Source: Gammaproteobacteria bacterium (GTDB taxonomy: Bacteria; Pseudomonadota; Gammaproteobacteria; JACKNK01). From it: a DNA stretch of 64,000 nt. Numbering within the stretch: the first letter of the stretch is position 1; each line of letters opens with the position of its first letter. The translations under genes and the position numbers were made by a program. The stretch is taken from NCBI GenBank assembly GCA_024234955.1, contig JACKNK010000005.1, positions 1-64,000 on the forward strand, given 5' to 3'. A model generated the notes under the pieces. That model was not told the origin of the DNA, did no database searches, and was given only the letters and a program-made list of their open reading frames with translations. Shown piece by piece: positions 43,568-52,388 of the stretch.

Positions 43568-44410
43568 ATGCGTGTTTATCCATTCATCCGCTACCTCGCG
43601 CTTTTGCTCGCCCTTGCGCCGGCCGCCGGGTCCGCAACGCCGGACCTGCTGCTGCTTGAAACCCCCAAAGATGCCGACAACTGCCCACCCGGCTGGCTGA
43701 TCAGTGAAAAGCTCGACGGCATCCGCGCCTATTGGGATGGGCGGAATCTGCGCTCACGCAGCGGCAACACCTTTGCGGTGCCGGCCTGGTTCACCGCACC
43801 GTTACCGCCGTTTGAACTCGATGGGGAACTGTGGACGGAACGCAACGACTTCCAGCGCATCGCTTCACTGGTCACCCGCGACCAGGCCCACGATGGCTGG
43901 CGCGCCATCGGGTATCACATCTTCGAGGTTCCCAACGCGACGGGCGGCCTGATGGCGCGTCTGCAGCGTGTACGCGACTGGCTTAGTCAGACCCCGGTGG
44001 GACATCTGCATGTGATTCCACAGACACCCTGTCTGGGCGCGGAGCACCTCAAGCGCGTATGGGACGAGGTGGTGGCCAAAGGCGGTGAAGGACTGGTCCT
44101 GCGCAACCCTTCAGCCCCTTACACCACGGGGCGTAGTAAGGACGCGCTCAAACTCAAACGATTCGACGACATGGAAGCGGTGGTCATCGGACACAAACCG
44201 GGGCAGGGTCGCCTGAGCGGTCGGCTTGGCGCCCTGCTGGTCGAACTGCCGGATGGACAACGCCTGCATGTCGGCACCGGTTTCAGCGATGCCGAACGCA
44301 CCCATCCCCCCGCGATTGGCAGCACCGTGACCTTCAAGCATCAGGGTTTCACCGATCGCGGTCTGCCCCGCTTTCCGGTATTTCTGCACGTTCGCCCGGA
44401 CGGCACCTGA
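43568..44410 (+). CDS. Secreted ATP-dependent DNA ligase (LigE-like)
   Basis: A 280-residue minimal ATP-dependent DNA ligase with an N-terminal signal peptide (LALLLALAPAAGSA), suggesting periplasmic location. The nucleotidyl-transferase motif EKLDGIR places the adenylated Lys48; DGELW (motif III), KGGEGLVLRNP and LKLKRFDDMEAVV (motif V-like, with catalytic Lys) and the OB-fold region follow. Such small secreted ligases (LigE type) may mend DNA taken up from outside. comF, elsewhere in the window, fits a DNA-uptake lifestyle, but that link is inference. Confidence 0.88.
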   Translation: MRVYPFIRYLALLLALAPAAGSATPDLLLLETPKDADNCPPGWLISEKLDGIRAYWDGRNLRSRSGNTFAVPAWFTAPLPPFELDGELWTERNDFQRIASLVTRDQAHDGWRAIGYHIFEVPNATGGLMARLQRVRDWLSQTPVGHLHVIPQTPCLGAEHLKRVWDEVVAKGGEGLVLRNPSAPYTTGRSKDALKLKRFDDMEAVVIGHKPGQGRLSGRLGALLVELPDGQRLHVGTGFSDAERTHPPAIGSTVTFKHQGFTDRGLPRFPVFLHVRPDGT

Positions 44411-44515
44411 TGCCCGACGCGGTGCACATACAGTGCGCGCCGTTTATCGACCGGAATCCCCGCTCCGCACGTTAGGATAGGGCCCCAACGTTTCCATCGA
44501 ATCCCCCCCTCCACC

Positions 44516-45265
44516 ATGCCGAACTGGACCGATCCGGGCGACTACGCCTACACCGACGACCTCGACGGCAGCGGCTGGGCCTGGGAGTTTCTGCGTCGCA
44601 ACCATCGTTATTGCCGGGATTGGCGGACGTTCATGCAGACATGGCGGGCGTTGGAGGCCGACTACGGCCAAGCGCCCAATCGCGATTTCGCGCGCTGGAA
44701 GCTCGATCCTCGCGCCAATCTGTTCGAACCACCCCGGGAGGCGGACGAAACCGTGACCGCCTGGACCGAGCGCACGGGCAACGATTGCGTCGCCATCGAA
44801 TGCGCTTTCGGTGCGCGCTGGGGCTTGTACAAATTCCCGCCCGACCCGGAACGGACGGCGCCGGAACTCGGCGATGCACTGTGTTTCCGTGAGTACCCCG
44901 AAGTCGCAAAGATCATTACGCCGGACAGCAGCTATCTCGGACAGAACAGCGCGCAGATCGCGCTTGGCTTCGACCTGGACCGACCGCTGAAATCCCAACT
45001 GGACGAAGCCAGACGCTTCCTCATTGCGCGGCAACATCACCTTCGCCGGGACTCCGGTCTGACTCTGCGCACCGTCGCCACCCAGAAAGCGTCCTGGCGA
45101 CTAGGCCTACGTCTGCTCGACGCCCTGGAAGCCGACGCGAAGGCCGGCACGATCGCACAGACGCTGTTCGATGGTGATCGTGACCGCTATACCGACCAAC
45201 TGCATCAGGCGCTCGCCTTGCACGATGACGCGTATCGAGCCTTGCCCGGTCTGCCGGTGAAATAG
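44516..45265 (+). CDS. DUF6499-like protein with extended C-terminus
   Basis: A 249-residue protein. Its N-terminal PNWTDPGDYAYTDDLDGSGWAWEFLRRNHRYCRDW matches the short DUF6499 'transcriptional regulator-like' domain found on integrative elements, but here a ~200-residue C-terminal region (LDEARRFLIARQHHLRR, ATQKASWRLGLRLLDAL) is fused. No helix-turn-helix is clear. It is probably DNA-associated; function unknown. Confidence 0.7.
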   Translation: MPNWTDPGDYAYTDDLDGSGWAWEFLRRNHRYCRDWRTFMQTWRALEADYGQAPNRDFARWKLDPRANLFEPPREADETVTAWTERTGNDCVAIECAFGARWGLYKFPPDPERTAPELGDALCFREYPEVAKIITPDSSYLGQNSAQIALGFDLDRPLKSQLDEARRFLIARQHHLRRDSGLTLRTVATQKASWRLGLRLLDALEADAKAGTIAQTLFDGDRDRYTDQLHQALALHDDAYRALPGLPVK

Positions 45266-45370
45266 CCGAAAACCGGAAAATGCGATGGAATTCCTTGCGA
45301 TTCCGGGTATTGGTCGCACCGGTTGCACGGTAATGTTGCGTGCATTCGATTCACCTACCGGATCAAACGC

Positions 45371-45754
45371 ATGAGCAACCTTCTGGTCGTCCTTATGGAC
45401 GGCAATTCAGAACTGGAATTCGACCGCAGCAAACCGCTGCCCGCCCATCAGGCCCTGTATCTGGACAAGATGGACGAGAAAATGGACGCCGGTATCGACA
45501 TTGCCGGGGAATTCATCGTCGAACCCGCCTCCGGGCAGCGCGCTCAGTTCGTCGCCGCGCAACTCGCGACCGCCCTGAAGACCGGCAACGAGCAGATGGC
45601 GGCGGCGATGTGCAGTTATCTCGCAGCCCGACAGGTCGATCTGAAACAAGTCAAGATCACCAGTGAAGACGGCGGCCTGGCGATCGATCTCGATTACGAG
45701 AACGACTACATCAAGGCCCAGCCGGTGGTTTTTCATCCCAGAAAACCCCACTGA
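45371..45754 (+). CDS. Hypothetical protein
   Basis: A 127-residue cytosolic protein without recognised motif (MSNLLVVLMDGNSELEFDRSKPL...KPH). The start ATG 45371 is chosen over an upstream frame extension. It lies between the DUF6499-like gene and the REC-MBL fusion and may be linked to neither. Confidence 0.6.
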   Translation: MSNLLVVLMDGNSELEFDRSKPLPAHQALYLDKMDEKMDAGIDIAGEFIVEPASGQRAQFVAAQLATALKTGNEQMAAAMCSYLAARQVDLKQVKITSEDGGLAIDLDYENDYIKAQPVVFHPRKPH

Positions 45755-45827
45755 ACGACGCCAGATACCCGACACACCCACCGCAGCGGCGCAGGACTGC
45801 TAAGGTGAACGGGCCTTACCGAGTGGA

Positions 45828-47066
45828 ATGACCCGGATGTCCGCGAGCTATCACTGCCACCTCATCGACGACGACGACGACATTCTGAATCTGGCATCGA
45901 CGTTGCTGCGCGCTGCCGGGCACCGCGTCTCGACGCATAGCGAAGCCGAATCCGCATTCGCCGCCATCCTTGCCGACCCACCCGACTGCATCGTCACCGA
46001 CCTGATGATGGCCGGCACCGACGGGCATGAGTTCTGCCGTCGCCTGCGTGCGCAACCGACGCTCGCCGACACCCCGATCGTCGTGCTCTCGAGCAAAGGC
46101 TATCGCGCGGATCAGGAGCGCGCCTTCGCGCTCGGCGCGAATCGCTATCTGCGCAAGCCCATCGATCCGGAAGGATTTGTGGATGCCATCGTATCGGTCA
46201 TCGAAGACCGCATCTCGGTGACCTTCTGGGGCGTTCGCGGCACGCTGCCCGTGCCCGGTCCCGGCAGCTTGCGTTACGGCGGCAACACCAACTGTGTGAG
46301 CCTCGAATTCGCGGACGGCAGCCTGTTCATCTTCGACGGCGGCACCGGCATCAAGACGCTGTCGGATCACTGGGTGGCGACAGGTCGCCCACACCTGGAC
46401 TGCCACATTTTCATATCCCACCCGCACTGGGACCACATCAACGCCCTGCCCTTCTTCGCGCCGCTCTACCAGGCCGGCCACCGCATCTGTGTCTGCGGTG
46501 CCCAACATGCCGGCACGACCATGCAGGATCTGATCTCAGCGCAGATGGATGGCGTCTATTTCCCGATCACTGCCCGCGATTTCGCAGCCGATGTACGGTA
46601 TCGATCGCTGCACGAAGAGCATTTTCAGGTGGGTCCGGCGCAGGTGGACACGATGCTCCTGAACCATCCTGGCGCCTGTCTCGGCTACCGCGTTCGCCGT
46701 GGCAAACGCACTTTCTGCTACATCACCGACAACGAGCTCTACCCCGAGTCCGACCCGGCCTACGACGCCGCGTATTTCAACAAACTGGCGGATTTCGTCC
46801 GGGGTGCCGATCTGCTCGTCATCGATACCACCTATGGCGATGCCGAATACCCCCTGCATCGCGATTGGGGCCACTCTCCGGTTGGGGAGGTCGCACGACT
46901 CGCGGATGCCGCGCAGGTCAAAACCCTTTGCCTGTACCACCACGACCCGGACCAGGACGACGACGCCATCGATCGGAAACTTGCCGATGCCGAATCGGTC
47001 ATGCGCCGACTCAAGTCAAAAACGCAGATCGTCGCCCCCAAGGAACGCGGTCGGGTCTGGCTGTAA
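45828..47066 (+). CDS. Response regulator fused to metallo-beta-lactamase-fold hydrolase
   Basis: A 412-residue two-domain protein. The N-terminal receiver has the acidic pocket DDDDD near residues 14-18, acceptor Asp58 (CIVTDLMM) and Lys110 (YLRKPID). The C-terminal MBL-fold hydrolase has the metal-binding HxHxDH motif SHPHWDH (H198, H200, D202, H203) and the conserved GVRGTLPVPGPGSLRYGGNTNC and FDGGTGI of the 'CheY-linked' RNase-Z/PhnP-like group. A kinase may control hydrolysis through this fusion. The substrate is unknown; no kinase gene is adjacent. Confidence 0.9.
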   Translation: MTRMSASYHCHLIDDDDDILNLASTLLRAAGHRVSTHSEAESAFAAILADPPDCIVTDLMMAGTDGHEFCRRLRAQPTLADTPIVVLSSKGYRADQERAFALGANRYLRKPIDPEGFVDAIVSVIEDRISVTFWGVRGTLPVPGPGSLRYGGNTNCVSLEFADGSLFIFDGGTGIKTLSDHWVATGRPHLDCHIFISHPHWDHINALPFFAPLYQAGHRICVCGAQHAGTTMQDLISAQMDGVYFPITARDFAADVRYRSLHEEHFQVGPAQVDTMLLNHPGACLGYRVRRGKRTFCYITDNELYPESDPAYDAAYFNKLADFVRGADLLVIDTTYGDAEYPLHRDWGHSPVGEVARLADAAQVKTLCLYHHDPDQDDDAIDRKLADAESVMRRLKSKTQIVAPKERGRVWL

Positions 47067-47072
47067 CCGGAC

Positions 47073-47990
47073 TCACTCCTGGGAAGCCAGCAAGGGCCGG
47101 ATGTCATTCAGAGTCGGGTTATGCATGCGGTGCAGATCGGTCTCGCTGCGCAGCCAGGTGAACTGACGTTTGGCGAGTTGTCGGGTCGCGATGATCCCGC
47201 GTTCGATCAGGGTCTCACGGTCGTACTCGCCCGCCAGATATTTCCAGACCTGGCGATAGCCGACGGCGCGGATCGACGGCAGATCGGGATTGAGATCGCC
47301 GCGTCGATACAGCGCTTCGACTTCATCGATCAGGCCCTCTTTGAGCATTTGGTGAAAGCGGCGCGCGATCCGTTCATGCAGCACCGCACGATCATCGGGC
47401 ATCACCGCAATCTTCAGCACCGGCTGACCCAGACCGGGCGGGGTGTCGTTCTGCCAATCCGTGAGCGTGCGCCCACTGATGGCATGCACCTCCAGGCCAC
47501 GCACGATGCGTTGCGGGTCGTTGGGATGAATGCGTGCGGCGGCCACCGGATCGATTGCAGCCAGTCGCTGATGCAGCGCCGGTGCGCCCTGCGCATTCAA
47601 ATCGGCCAGCAGCGGTTCACGCACTGCGGCCTGCGACGCCGGCAGTTCCGCGATGCCGCCAAGCAAGGCGCGGTAATAGAGCATGGTGCCGCCAACCAGT
47701 AACGGGGTCCGTCCTGCGCCCTGAATCATGGCGATTTCGCGTAGCGCATCGTCGCGAAAACGACCGGCCGAATACGGATCGGCCGGATCGCAGATGTCGA
47801 TCAGGCGATGCGGGGCGCGGGCCAGAGTCCGTGCATCCGGCTTGGCCGTTCCGATATCCATGCCGCGATACACCATCGCGGAATCGACGCTGACGATGTC
47901 CATGTCGAAGGCATCGACCATAGCGATGGCAAGATCGGTCTTGCCCGCCGCAGTCGGCCCCATCAAACAGACCACCGTGGGCGGCGTCAT
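47073..47990 (-). CDS. miaA: tRNA dimethylallyltransferase
   Basis: Transfers the isopentenyl group to A37 of tRNAs reading UNN codons. The 305-residue protein has a P-loop GPTAAGKTDLAIAMV near residue 11, DSAMVYRGMDIGTAKPD, and RRFHQMLKEGLIDEVEAL and RQLAKRQFTWLR. It follows mutL with a 15-bp gap, the common mutL-miaA order; hfq is not next to it. Confidence 0.96.
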   Translation of the reverse strand: MTPPTVVCLMGPTAAGKTDLAIAMVDAFDMDIVSVDSAMVYRGMDIGTAKPDARTLARAPHRLIDICDPADPYSAGRFRDDALREIAMIQGAGRTPLLVGGTMLYYRALLGGIAELPASQAAVREPLLADLNAQGAPALHQRLAAIDPVAAARIHPNDPQRIVRGLEVHAISGRTLTDWQNDTPPGLGQPVLKIAVMPDDRAVLHERIARRFHQMLKEGLIDEVEALYRRGDLNPDLPSIRAVGYRQVWKYLAGEYDRETLIERGIIATRQLAKRQFTWLRSETDLHRMHNPTLNDIRPLLASQE

Positions 47991-48005
47991 CGGTCCCGCC
48001 TCCGC

Positions 48006-49829
48006 TCAGCGCCCACGGAGGAACAGGCGATCGAGTTCCGCCATATCGAGTTGTACCCAGGTTGGACGACCGTGGTTGCACTGCCCGCTGCGCTCGGTGC
48101 GTTCCATGTCACGGAGCAAGGCGTTCATCTCGGGCAGCGTCAGCCGGCGATTGGCCCGCACCGATCCATGACAGGCCATGGTCGAGAGCACTTCATTGAT
48201 GGATTCGCGCAATCGCGTCGAGCGCCCGTCGGCAATCAGATCGGCGAGCACATCGCGAACCAGAGCGGCGGGATCGGACTGCGCCAGCAATGTCGGCACC
48301 GCGCGTACCCGCAAGGTTTCCGGACCGGAACGCTGCACCGCCATGCCAAGTTGCAGAAAATCCTCGGCATGACGTTCGGCGACATCCGCCTCTCTCGCGC
48401 TCACCGCCACGGAGACCGGCACCAGTAGAGGCTGGCTGCGAATTCCGTCCCCATCGAGCGCAGTTTTCAGGCGTTCGTAACTGATACGTTCATGCGCCGC
48501 ATGCATGTCCACCAGAACCAGTCCTCGGGCGTTCTGCGCGAGCACGAAGACCCCGTGGAGCTGCGCCAGTGCAAAGCCCAGCGGCGGGGCGTCTTCCGCA
48601 TTCTCTGCGGCGGCGTGGGTACCATCGTGGGACGAACCAGACTGATAACGCGGTACCTGCAGGCGTTCGTAATTGGCGATGTGTTCGCGCAGGGGCAGCG
48701 ATATCCGCCCTTGCTGCGGCACGAAGTAACGCCCGCTGGCCGGCGCACCGCTGTCTTCCGACACCCCCGGATAAGCGGGAGTGCGGCCCTGCGCGCCCGG
48801 GATATTCGGTACCGGCGCCCCTTCGCCAGGCCGCACCTCGGCGAGGGACCGATGCACGGTGCTGAACAAAAAGTCATGCACCCGACGTTGATCGCGGAAA
48901 CGCACCTCGTGCTTGGTCGGATGGGCGTTGACATCGACCAGAACCGGATCGAGTTCCAGATACAGGACGAAGGCCGGGTGGCGTCCGTGATAGAGCACAT
49001 CCTGGTACGCTTGGCGCACCGCGTGCCCGATCAGCTTGTCCCGCGCCATGCGCCCGTTGATGTAGAAATACTGCATGTCGGCCTGACTGCGCGAGAACGT
49101 CGGCTGCGCAATCCAGCCCCACAAGCGCAGTTCCCCGACGGCCTGATCGACAAACACGGCGTTCTCGATGAAGGGCGCACCGCACACCTCCGCCACGCGC
49201 TTCTCCCAACCGATGCGCGTATCGGCGGCGTCGAAACGCAGACTGGCGCGCTGGTTATGTCGCAGTTGCATGGCGATATCGAAACGCGACAAGGCAATGC
49301 GTTTGACCACCTGTTCGAGATGCCGAAACTCGGTCTGCTCAGCGCGGAGAAACTTGCGTCGCGCCGGCGTGTTGTAGAACAGATCCCGCACCTCGACCGT
49401 GGTGCCCGGTGGATGCGCCGCCGGTTTCGGTTCGTCGATCTGGTCGCTGCCGTCGCTGCTCAACGCAAACGCCAGCGCCGCATCCGCCGCGCGCGAGGTG
49501 AGAGTGAGTCGCGAGACCGAGGCGATGCTGGGCAACGCCTCCCCACGAAATCCCAGGCTGCCGACCGCTTCCAGATCGGCCAGCGAGGCGATCTTGCTGG
49601 TCGCATGTCGGGACAGTGCGAGGCCAAGTTCATCGCGCGGAATGCCACCGCCATCATCACGAATCTGAATCCGGCGGATACCGCCGCCATCGACGTCCAG
49701 ATCGATGCGCCTGGCACCCGCATCCAGCGCATTCTCGAGCAGTTCCTTGACCACAGAGGCCGGTCGCTCGACGACTTCCCCGGCCGCAATCTGATTGATG
49801 AGCTGAGGCGGCAGTTGGCGAATCGTCAT
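48006..49829 (-). CDS. mutL: DNA mismatch repair protein MutL
   Basis: A 607-residue mismatch-repair coordinator. The N-terminal GHKL ATPase has ELLENALDAGA (Mg-binding Asn), IRDDGGGIPRDEL and GFRGEALPSIASVS. The linker is Pro/Ala rich, and the C-terminal dimerisation domain ends near ACHGSVRANRRLTLPEMNALL. The ATG at 49829 overlaps the trkH stop by 1 nt (TGATG), indicating coupling. The C-terminus lacks the DQHA endonuclease motif, as in gammaproteobacterial MutL that works with MutH. Confidence 0.95.
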   Translation of the reverse strand: MTIRQLPPQLINQIAAGEVVERPASVVKELLENALDAGARRIDLDVDGGGIRRIQIRDDGGGIPRDELGLALSRHATSKIASLADLEAVGSLGFRGEALPSIASVSRLTLTSRAADAALAFALSSDGSDQIDEPKPAAHPPGTTVEVRDLFYNTPARRKFLRAEQTEFRHLEQVVKRIALSRFDIAMQLRHNQRASLRFDAADTRIGWEKRVAEVCGAPFIENAVFVDQAVGELRLWGWIAQPTFSRSQADMQYFYINGRMARDKLIGHAVRQAYQDVLYHGRHPAFVLYLELDPVLVDVNAHPTKHEVRFRDQRRVHDFLFSTVHRSLAEVRPGEGAPVPNIPGAQGRTPAYPGVSEDSGAPASGRYFVPQQGRISLPLREHIANYERLQVPRYQSGSSHDGTHAAAENAEDAPPLGFALAQLHGVFVLAQNARGLVLVDMHAAHERISYERLKTALDGDGIRSQPLLVPVSVAVSAREADVAERHAEDFLQLGMAVQRSGPETLRVRAVPTLLAQSDPAALVRDVLADLIADGRSTRLRESINEVLSTMACHGSVRANRRLTLPEMNALLRDMERTERSGQCNHGRPTWVQLDMAELDRLFLRGR

Positions 49830-51280
49830 CAGCGCTGCCAGAACATCGGCGTGAACACGATCAGTACGGTGAGAATCTCCAGGCGCCCCAGCAGCATGCC
49901 GGCGATCAGCAACCACTTGGCTGGATCGTTGAGGGTGGAAAAGTTACCGGCCGGTCCGATGATGTCGCCAAGACCCGGGCCGACATTGGCCACCGCCGTC
50001 GCCGCCCCGCTCAAACTGGTCAGCAAGTCGTAGCCCAGCAAAGACAAGCCCAGTGCGATCACCGCGACCGTCGCAAAGAAATAGAACGAAAATGCGACCA
50101 CGGAACGCACCACTTCGTCCGGCACCACCTTGCGGTTGTAATGCGTCGCAAACACGCCATGCGGGTGACGCATCCAGCGCAGCTGATGGCGCAGCACGAC
50201 CATCGCGATCTGGAAACGAAAGATCTTCATCGCGCCGGTCGTGGAGCCCGAGCAACCGCCAACGAAGGTCAGATAGAAGAACAAGGTCGCCGCGAAACCG
50301 CTCCACAGCGTGTAGTCCTCGCTTGCGTAACCGGTGGTGGTGACCACGGAAATGATGTTGAAGGTTGATTGCGTGACCGCCTCGAACCAGGATTCATGCT
50401 CGACGATGTCGCGCTCCAGACTGAGAACGATGATCACCAGGAGCAGAAACTTGAGGAAACCGCGCACCTGCTGATCGTTCAGCAAGGCACCCCAGTCGCC
50501 ACGCATTGCCCGGGTATAGAGCAGGAACGGCAGGGAGCTCAACACCATGAACACGCTGCTGACCCAGAGCACGCTGGGGGTATCGTTGAAGTGCCCCATC
50601 GAGGCGTCGTAATTCGAATAGCCGCCGGTGGATACCGAACTCATCGCGTGGGTCACCGCGTCGAAGGCGCTCATGCCGGTAAGCAGATAGGCAAGGAACG
50701 CGGCGATGGTCAGACCGACGTACACCACCCCGATGGTGCGGATCAGTACATGCGAACGCGGCATGGTCTTGTCCGACCAGTCCGAGGACTCGGTCCGGAA
50801 CAGCCGCATGCCGCCGATCTGCAGGAAAGGCAGGATCGCAATACCCAACACCACGATGCCGATACCGCCCACCCACTGCAGCAGCGCACGCCACAACAGG
50901 ACCGATCGCGACATGTGGTCGAGACCGGTGAGAACGGTTGAGCCGGTGGTCGTGAGCCCGGAAACGGATTCGAACATGGCATCGGTGAAGCTCATGTCCG
51001 GCAAGGCCAGATGCAACGGCAAGGCACCGGCGATGCACATCACCACCCAGCTCAATGGCGTCACCAGAAACAACTGCTTGGTGGTGAGCGAGAAACTGCC
51101 GCGAAAGCCGTAGAAAAACGCGGGCAGCGCGGCCACGAAAGTCACCAGCGCGGCAGTCATGAAGTCGATCAGTTCGACTTCCGCATGCCACGAAGCCAGT
51201 CCTGCGGAAACCAGCATGAGACTCGCGCTGAGCATCAGCACGAAGGCTTGCACGAAGAGAATGGGGCGGAAGAATTTCAT
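49829..51280 (-). CDS. trkH: Trk potassium uptake protein TrkH
   Basis: Membrane K+ channel subunit of the Trk system, 483 residues. It has four half-filter/pore loops with glycine-rich segments (SVSGLTTTGSTVL, SSVSTGGYS, SVVTTTGYASED, AVANVGPGLGDIIGPAGNF). Partner TrkA is not in the window. It precedes mutL with overlapping stop/start. Confidence 0.93.
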   Translation of the reverse strand: MKFFRPILFVQAFVLMLSASLMLVSAGLASWHAEVELIDFMTAALVTFVAALPAFFYGFRGSFSLTTKQLFLVTPLSWVVMCIAGALPLHLALPDMSFTDAMFESVSGLTTTGSTVLTGLDHMSRSVLLWRALLQWVGGIGIVVLGIAILPFLQIGGMRLFRTESSDWSDKTMPRSHVLIRTIGVVYVGLTIAAFLAYLLTGMSAFDAVTHAMSSVSTGGYSNYDASMGHFNDTPSVLWVSSVFMVLSSLPFLLYTRAMRGDWGALLNDQQVRGFLKFLLLVIIVLSLERDIVEHESWFEAVTQSTFNIISVVTTTGYASEDYTLWSGFAATLFFYLTFVGGCSGSTTGAMKIFRFQIAMVVLRHQLRWMRHPHGVFATHYNRKVVPDEVVRSVVAFSFYFFATVAVIALGLSLLGYDLLTSLSGAATAVANVGPGLGDIIGPAGNFSTLNDPAKWLLIAGMLLGRLEILTVLIVFTPMFWQR

Positions 51281-51333
51281 GGCCTGCGGATGTTAGCGCG
51301 GCGCGAGTGCGGGAGCGTGCCGAAATGCAAAAA

Positions 51334-51567
51334 TCAGGCGTCGCGCCAACGTGCGAAACGCTCCGCGAGACTCTCGCCCCGACGTAAGGTGTCATCGCGC
51401 TGGGAATCGTCCACCGGAAAATCGATGTCACGTTCCGCAAGCCATGCCTGAAAGCGGCGATTCTTGGTGCGGATGTCACAGCTTGCCGGGAGGTGCTGAT
51501 TATCGCGGTCGTAATCAATCCGCATCCGGGTCTGTTCTTCCGGCGTGAGCGATAGCCAGGCGCGCAT
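51334..51567 (-). CDS. Small hypothetical protein
   Basis: A 77-residue charged protein (MRAWLSLTPEEQTRMRIDYDRDNQHLPASCDIRTKNRRFQAWLAERDI...). No family recognised. It lies between trkH and an intrinsic terminator. Support is the open frame and its plausible composition only. Confidence 0.45.
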   Translation of the reverse strand: MRAWLSLTPEEQTRMRIDYDRDNQHLPASCDIRTKNRRFQAWLAERDIDFPVDDSQRDDTLRRGESLAERFARWRDA

Positions 51568-51646
51568 GAGTCTGCTCCGTGATCAGGGGGCGAGACGCGA
51601 ATGTGCGTTGCGTCCATGCCCATGTCCAGCTCGGCCTGGGGTAACG

Positions 51647-51678
51647 AAAAAGCCCCACCCGGATCGGGTGGGGCTTTT
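51647..51678. terminator. Bidirectional intrinsic terminator near hsp20
   Basis: Stem GCCCCACCC / GGGTGGGGC with GGATC loop, A-run before and T-run after. It lies downstream of the minus-strand hsp20 stop and would end its transcript. Confidence 0.85.
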
Positions 51679-51718
51679 CGTCATCTCGACCCGCAGCGCG
51701 GATACAAACGCATTGCGC

Positions 51719-52156
51719 TCAGTGGCGAGTCACTTCGATCTTGCGTGCCTGGGCCACCGGCTTTTTCGGAATCACGATCGCCAGTACGCCGTCATTGCCA
51801 CGCGCCTCGATATGCTCGACATCGGCCGTGTCCGGCAGACTGAAGCGACGTTCAAAACGACCGAAGCGACGCTCAGTCCGACTGAAACCGTTCTTTTCAT
51901 CGGTCTTCTCGGAACGACGTTCCCCCTTGATGGCGAGTACGCCACCATCCATGGTCAGTTCGATGTCTTCCGGAGACACCCCTGGAATGTCCGCTTTCAG
52001 CACGAAGCTGGTCTCGGTTTCCTCGATGTCCACGGCAGGACGCCAATGCGCGACGCTGTCGGCGTCGCTGCTCTCGGACCGCTGCGCGAAGGCATGATCA
52101 AGTTGATTCTGCATCTCGGCAAACAGGCTCCAGGGATCACGACGGACGATGTTCAT
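51719..52156 (-). CDS. Hsp20-family small heat-shock protein
   Basis: A 145-residue small heat-shock protein (alpha-crystallin type). A short N-terminal arm (MNIVRRDPWSLFAEMQNQLDHAF) precedes the crystallin domain, VDIEETETSFVLKADIPGVSPEDIELTM, with VLAIKGERRSEKT and FRRFSLPDTADVEHIEA, and the C-terminal IVIPKKPVA anchor (I-x-I/V). The ATG 52156 is chosen by the strong GGGAGG upstream. A sigma32-type promoter and a structured leader precede it. Confidence 0.95.
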   Translation of the reverse strand: MNIVRRDPWSLFAEMQNQLDHAFAQRSESSDADSVAHWRPAVDIEETETSFVLKADIPGVSPEDIELTMDGGVLAIKGERRSEKTDEKNGFSRTERRFGRFERRFSLPDTADVEHIEARGNDGVLAIVIPKKPVAQARKIEVTRH

Positions 52157-52275
52157 GGTGTTACCTCCCATAAGGAATGTTGTCGCCATCGGCGACGCCA
52201 GATTCAGGAATCCCACCTCCTCCCGGAGATGGGTTGAGGGCCGGATGCCGTGCATCCCACTCCCTTCTGAATCCC

Positions 52276-52306
52276 TATATGGGCATTAAAAAAACGACTT
52301 CAAGGG
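52276..52306 (-). promoter_or_regulatory. Sigma32 (heat-shock) promoter of hsp20
   Basis: On the minus strand CCCTTGAA (-35, fwd 52299-52306) and CCCATATA (-10, fwd 52276-52283) are separated by 15 bp, closely matching the RpoH consensus. Transcription would start near 52268, giving a leader of about 110 nt rich in hairpins before hsp20. Confidence 0.8.
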
Positions 52307-52388
52307 TTTGAATGAAGACGCCTGGCCTCTGTTATGAATGACGGAATTCCAGGCACATATTCCCCTCCCAGGGATGCGTCAGGCCGGC

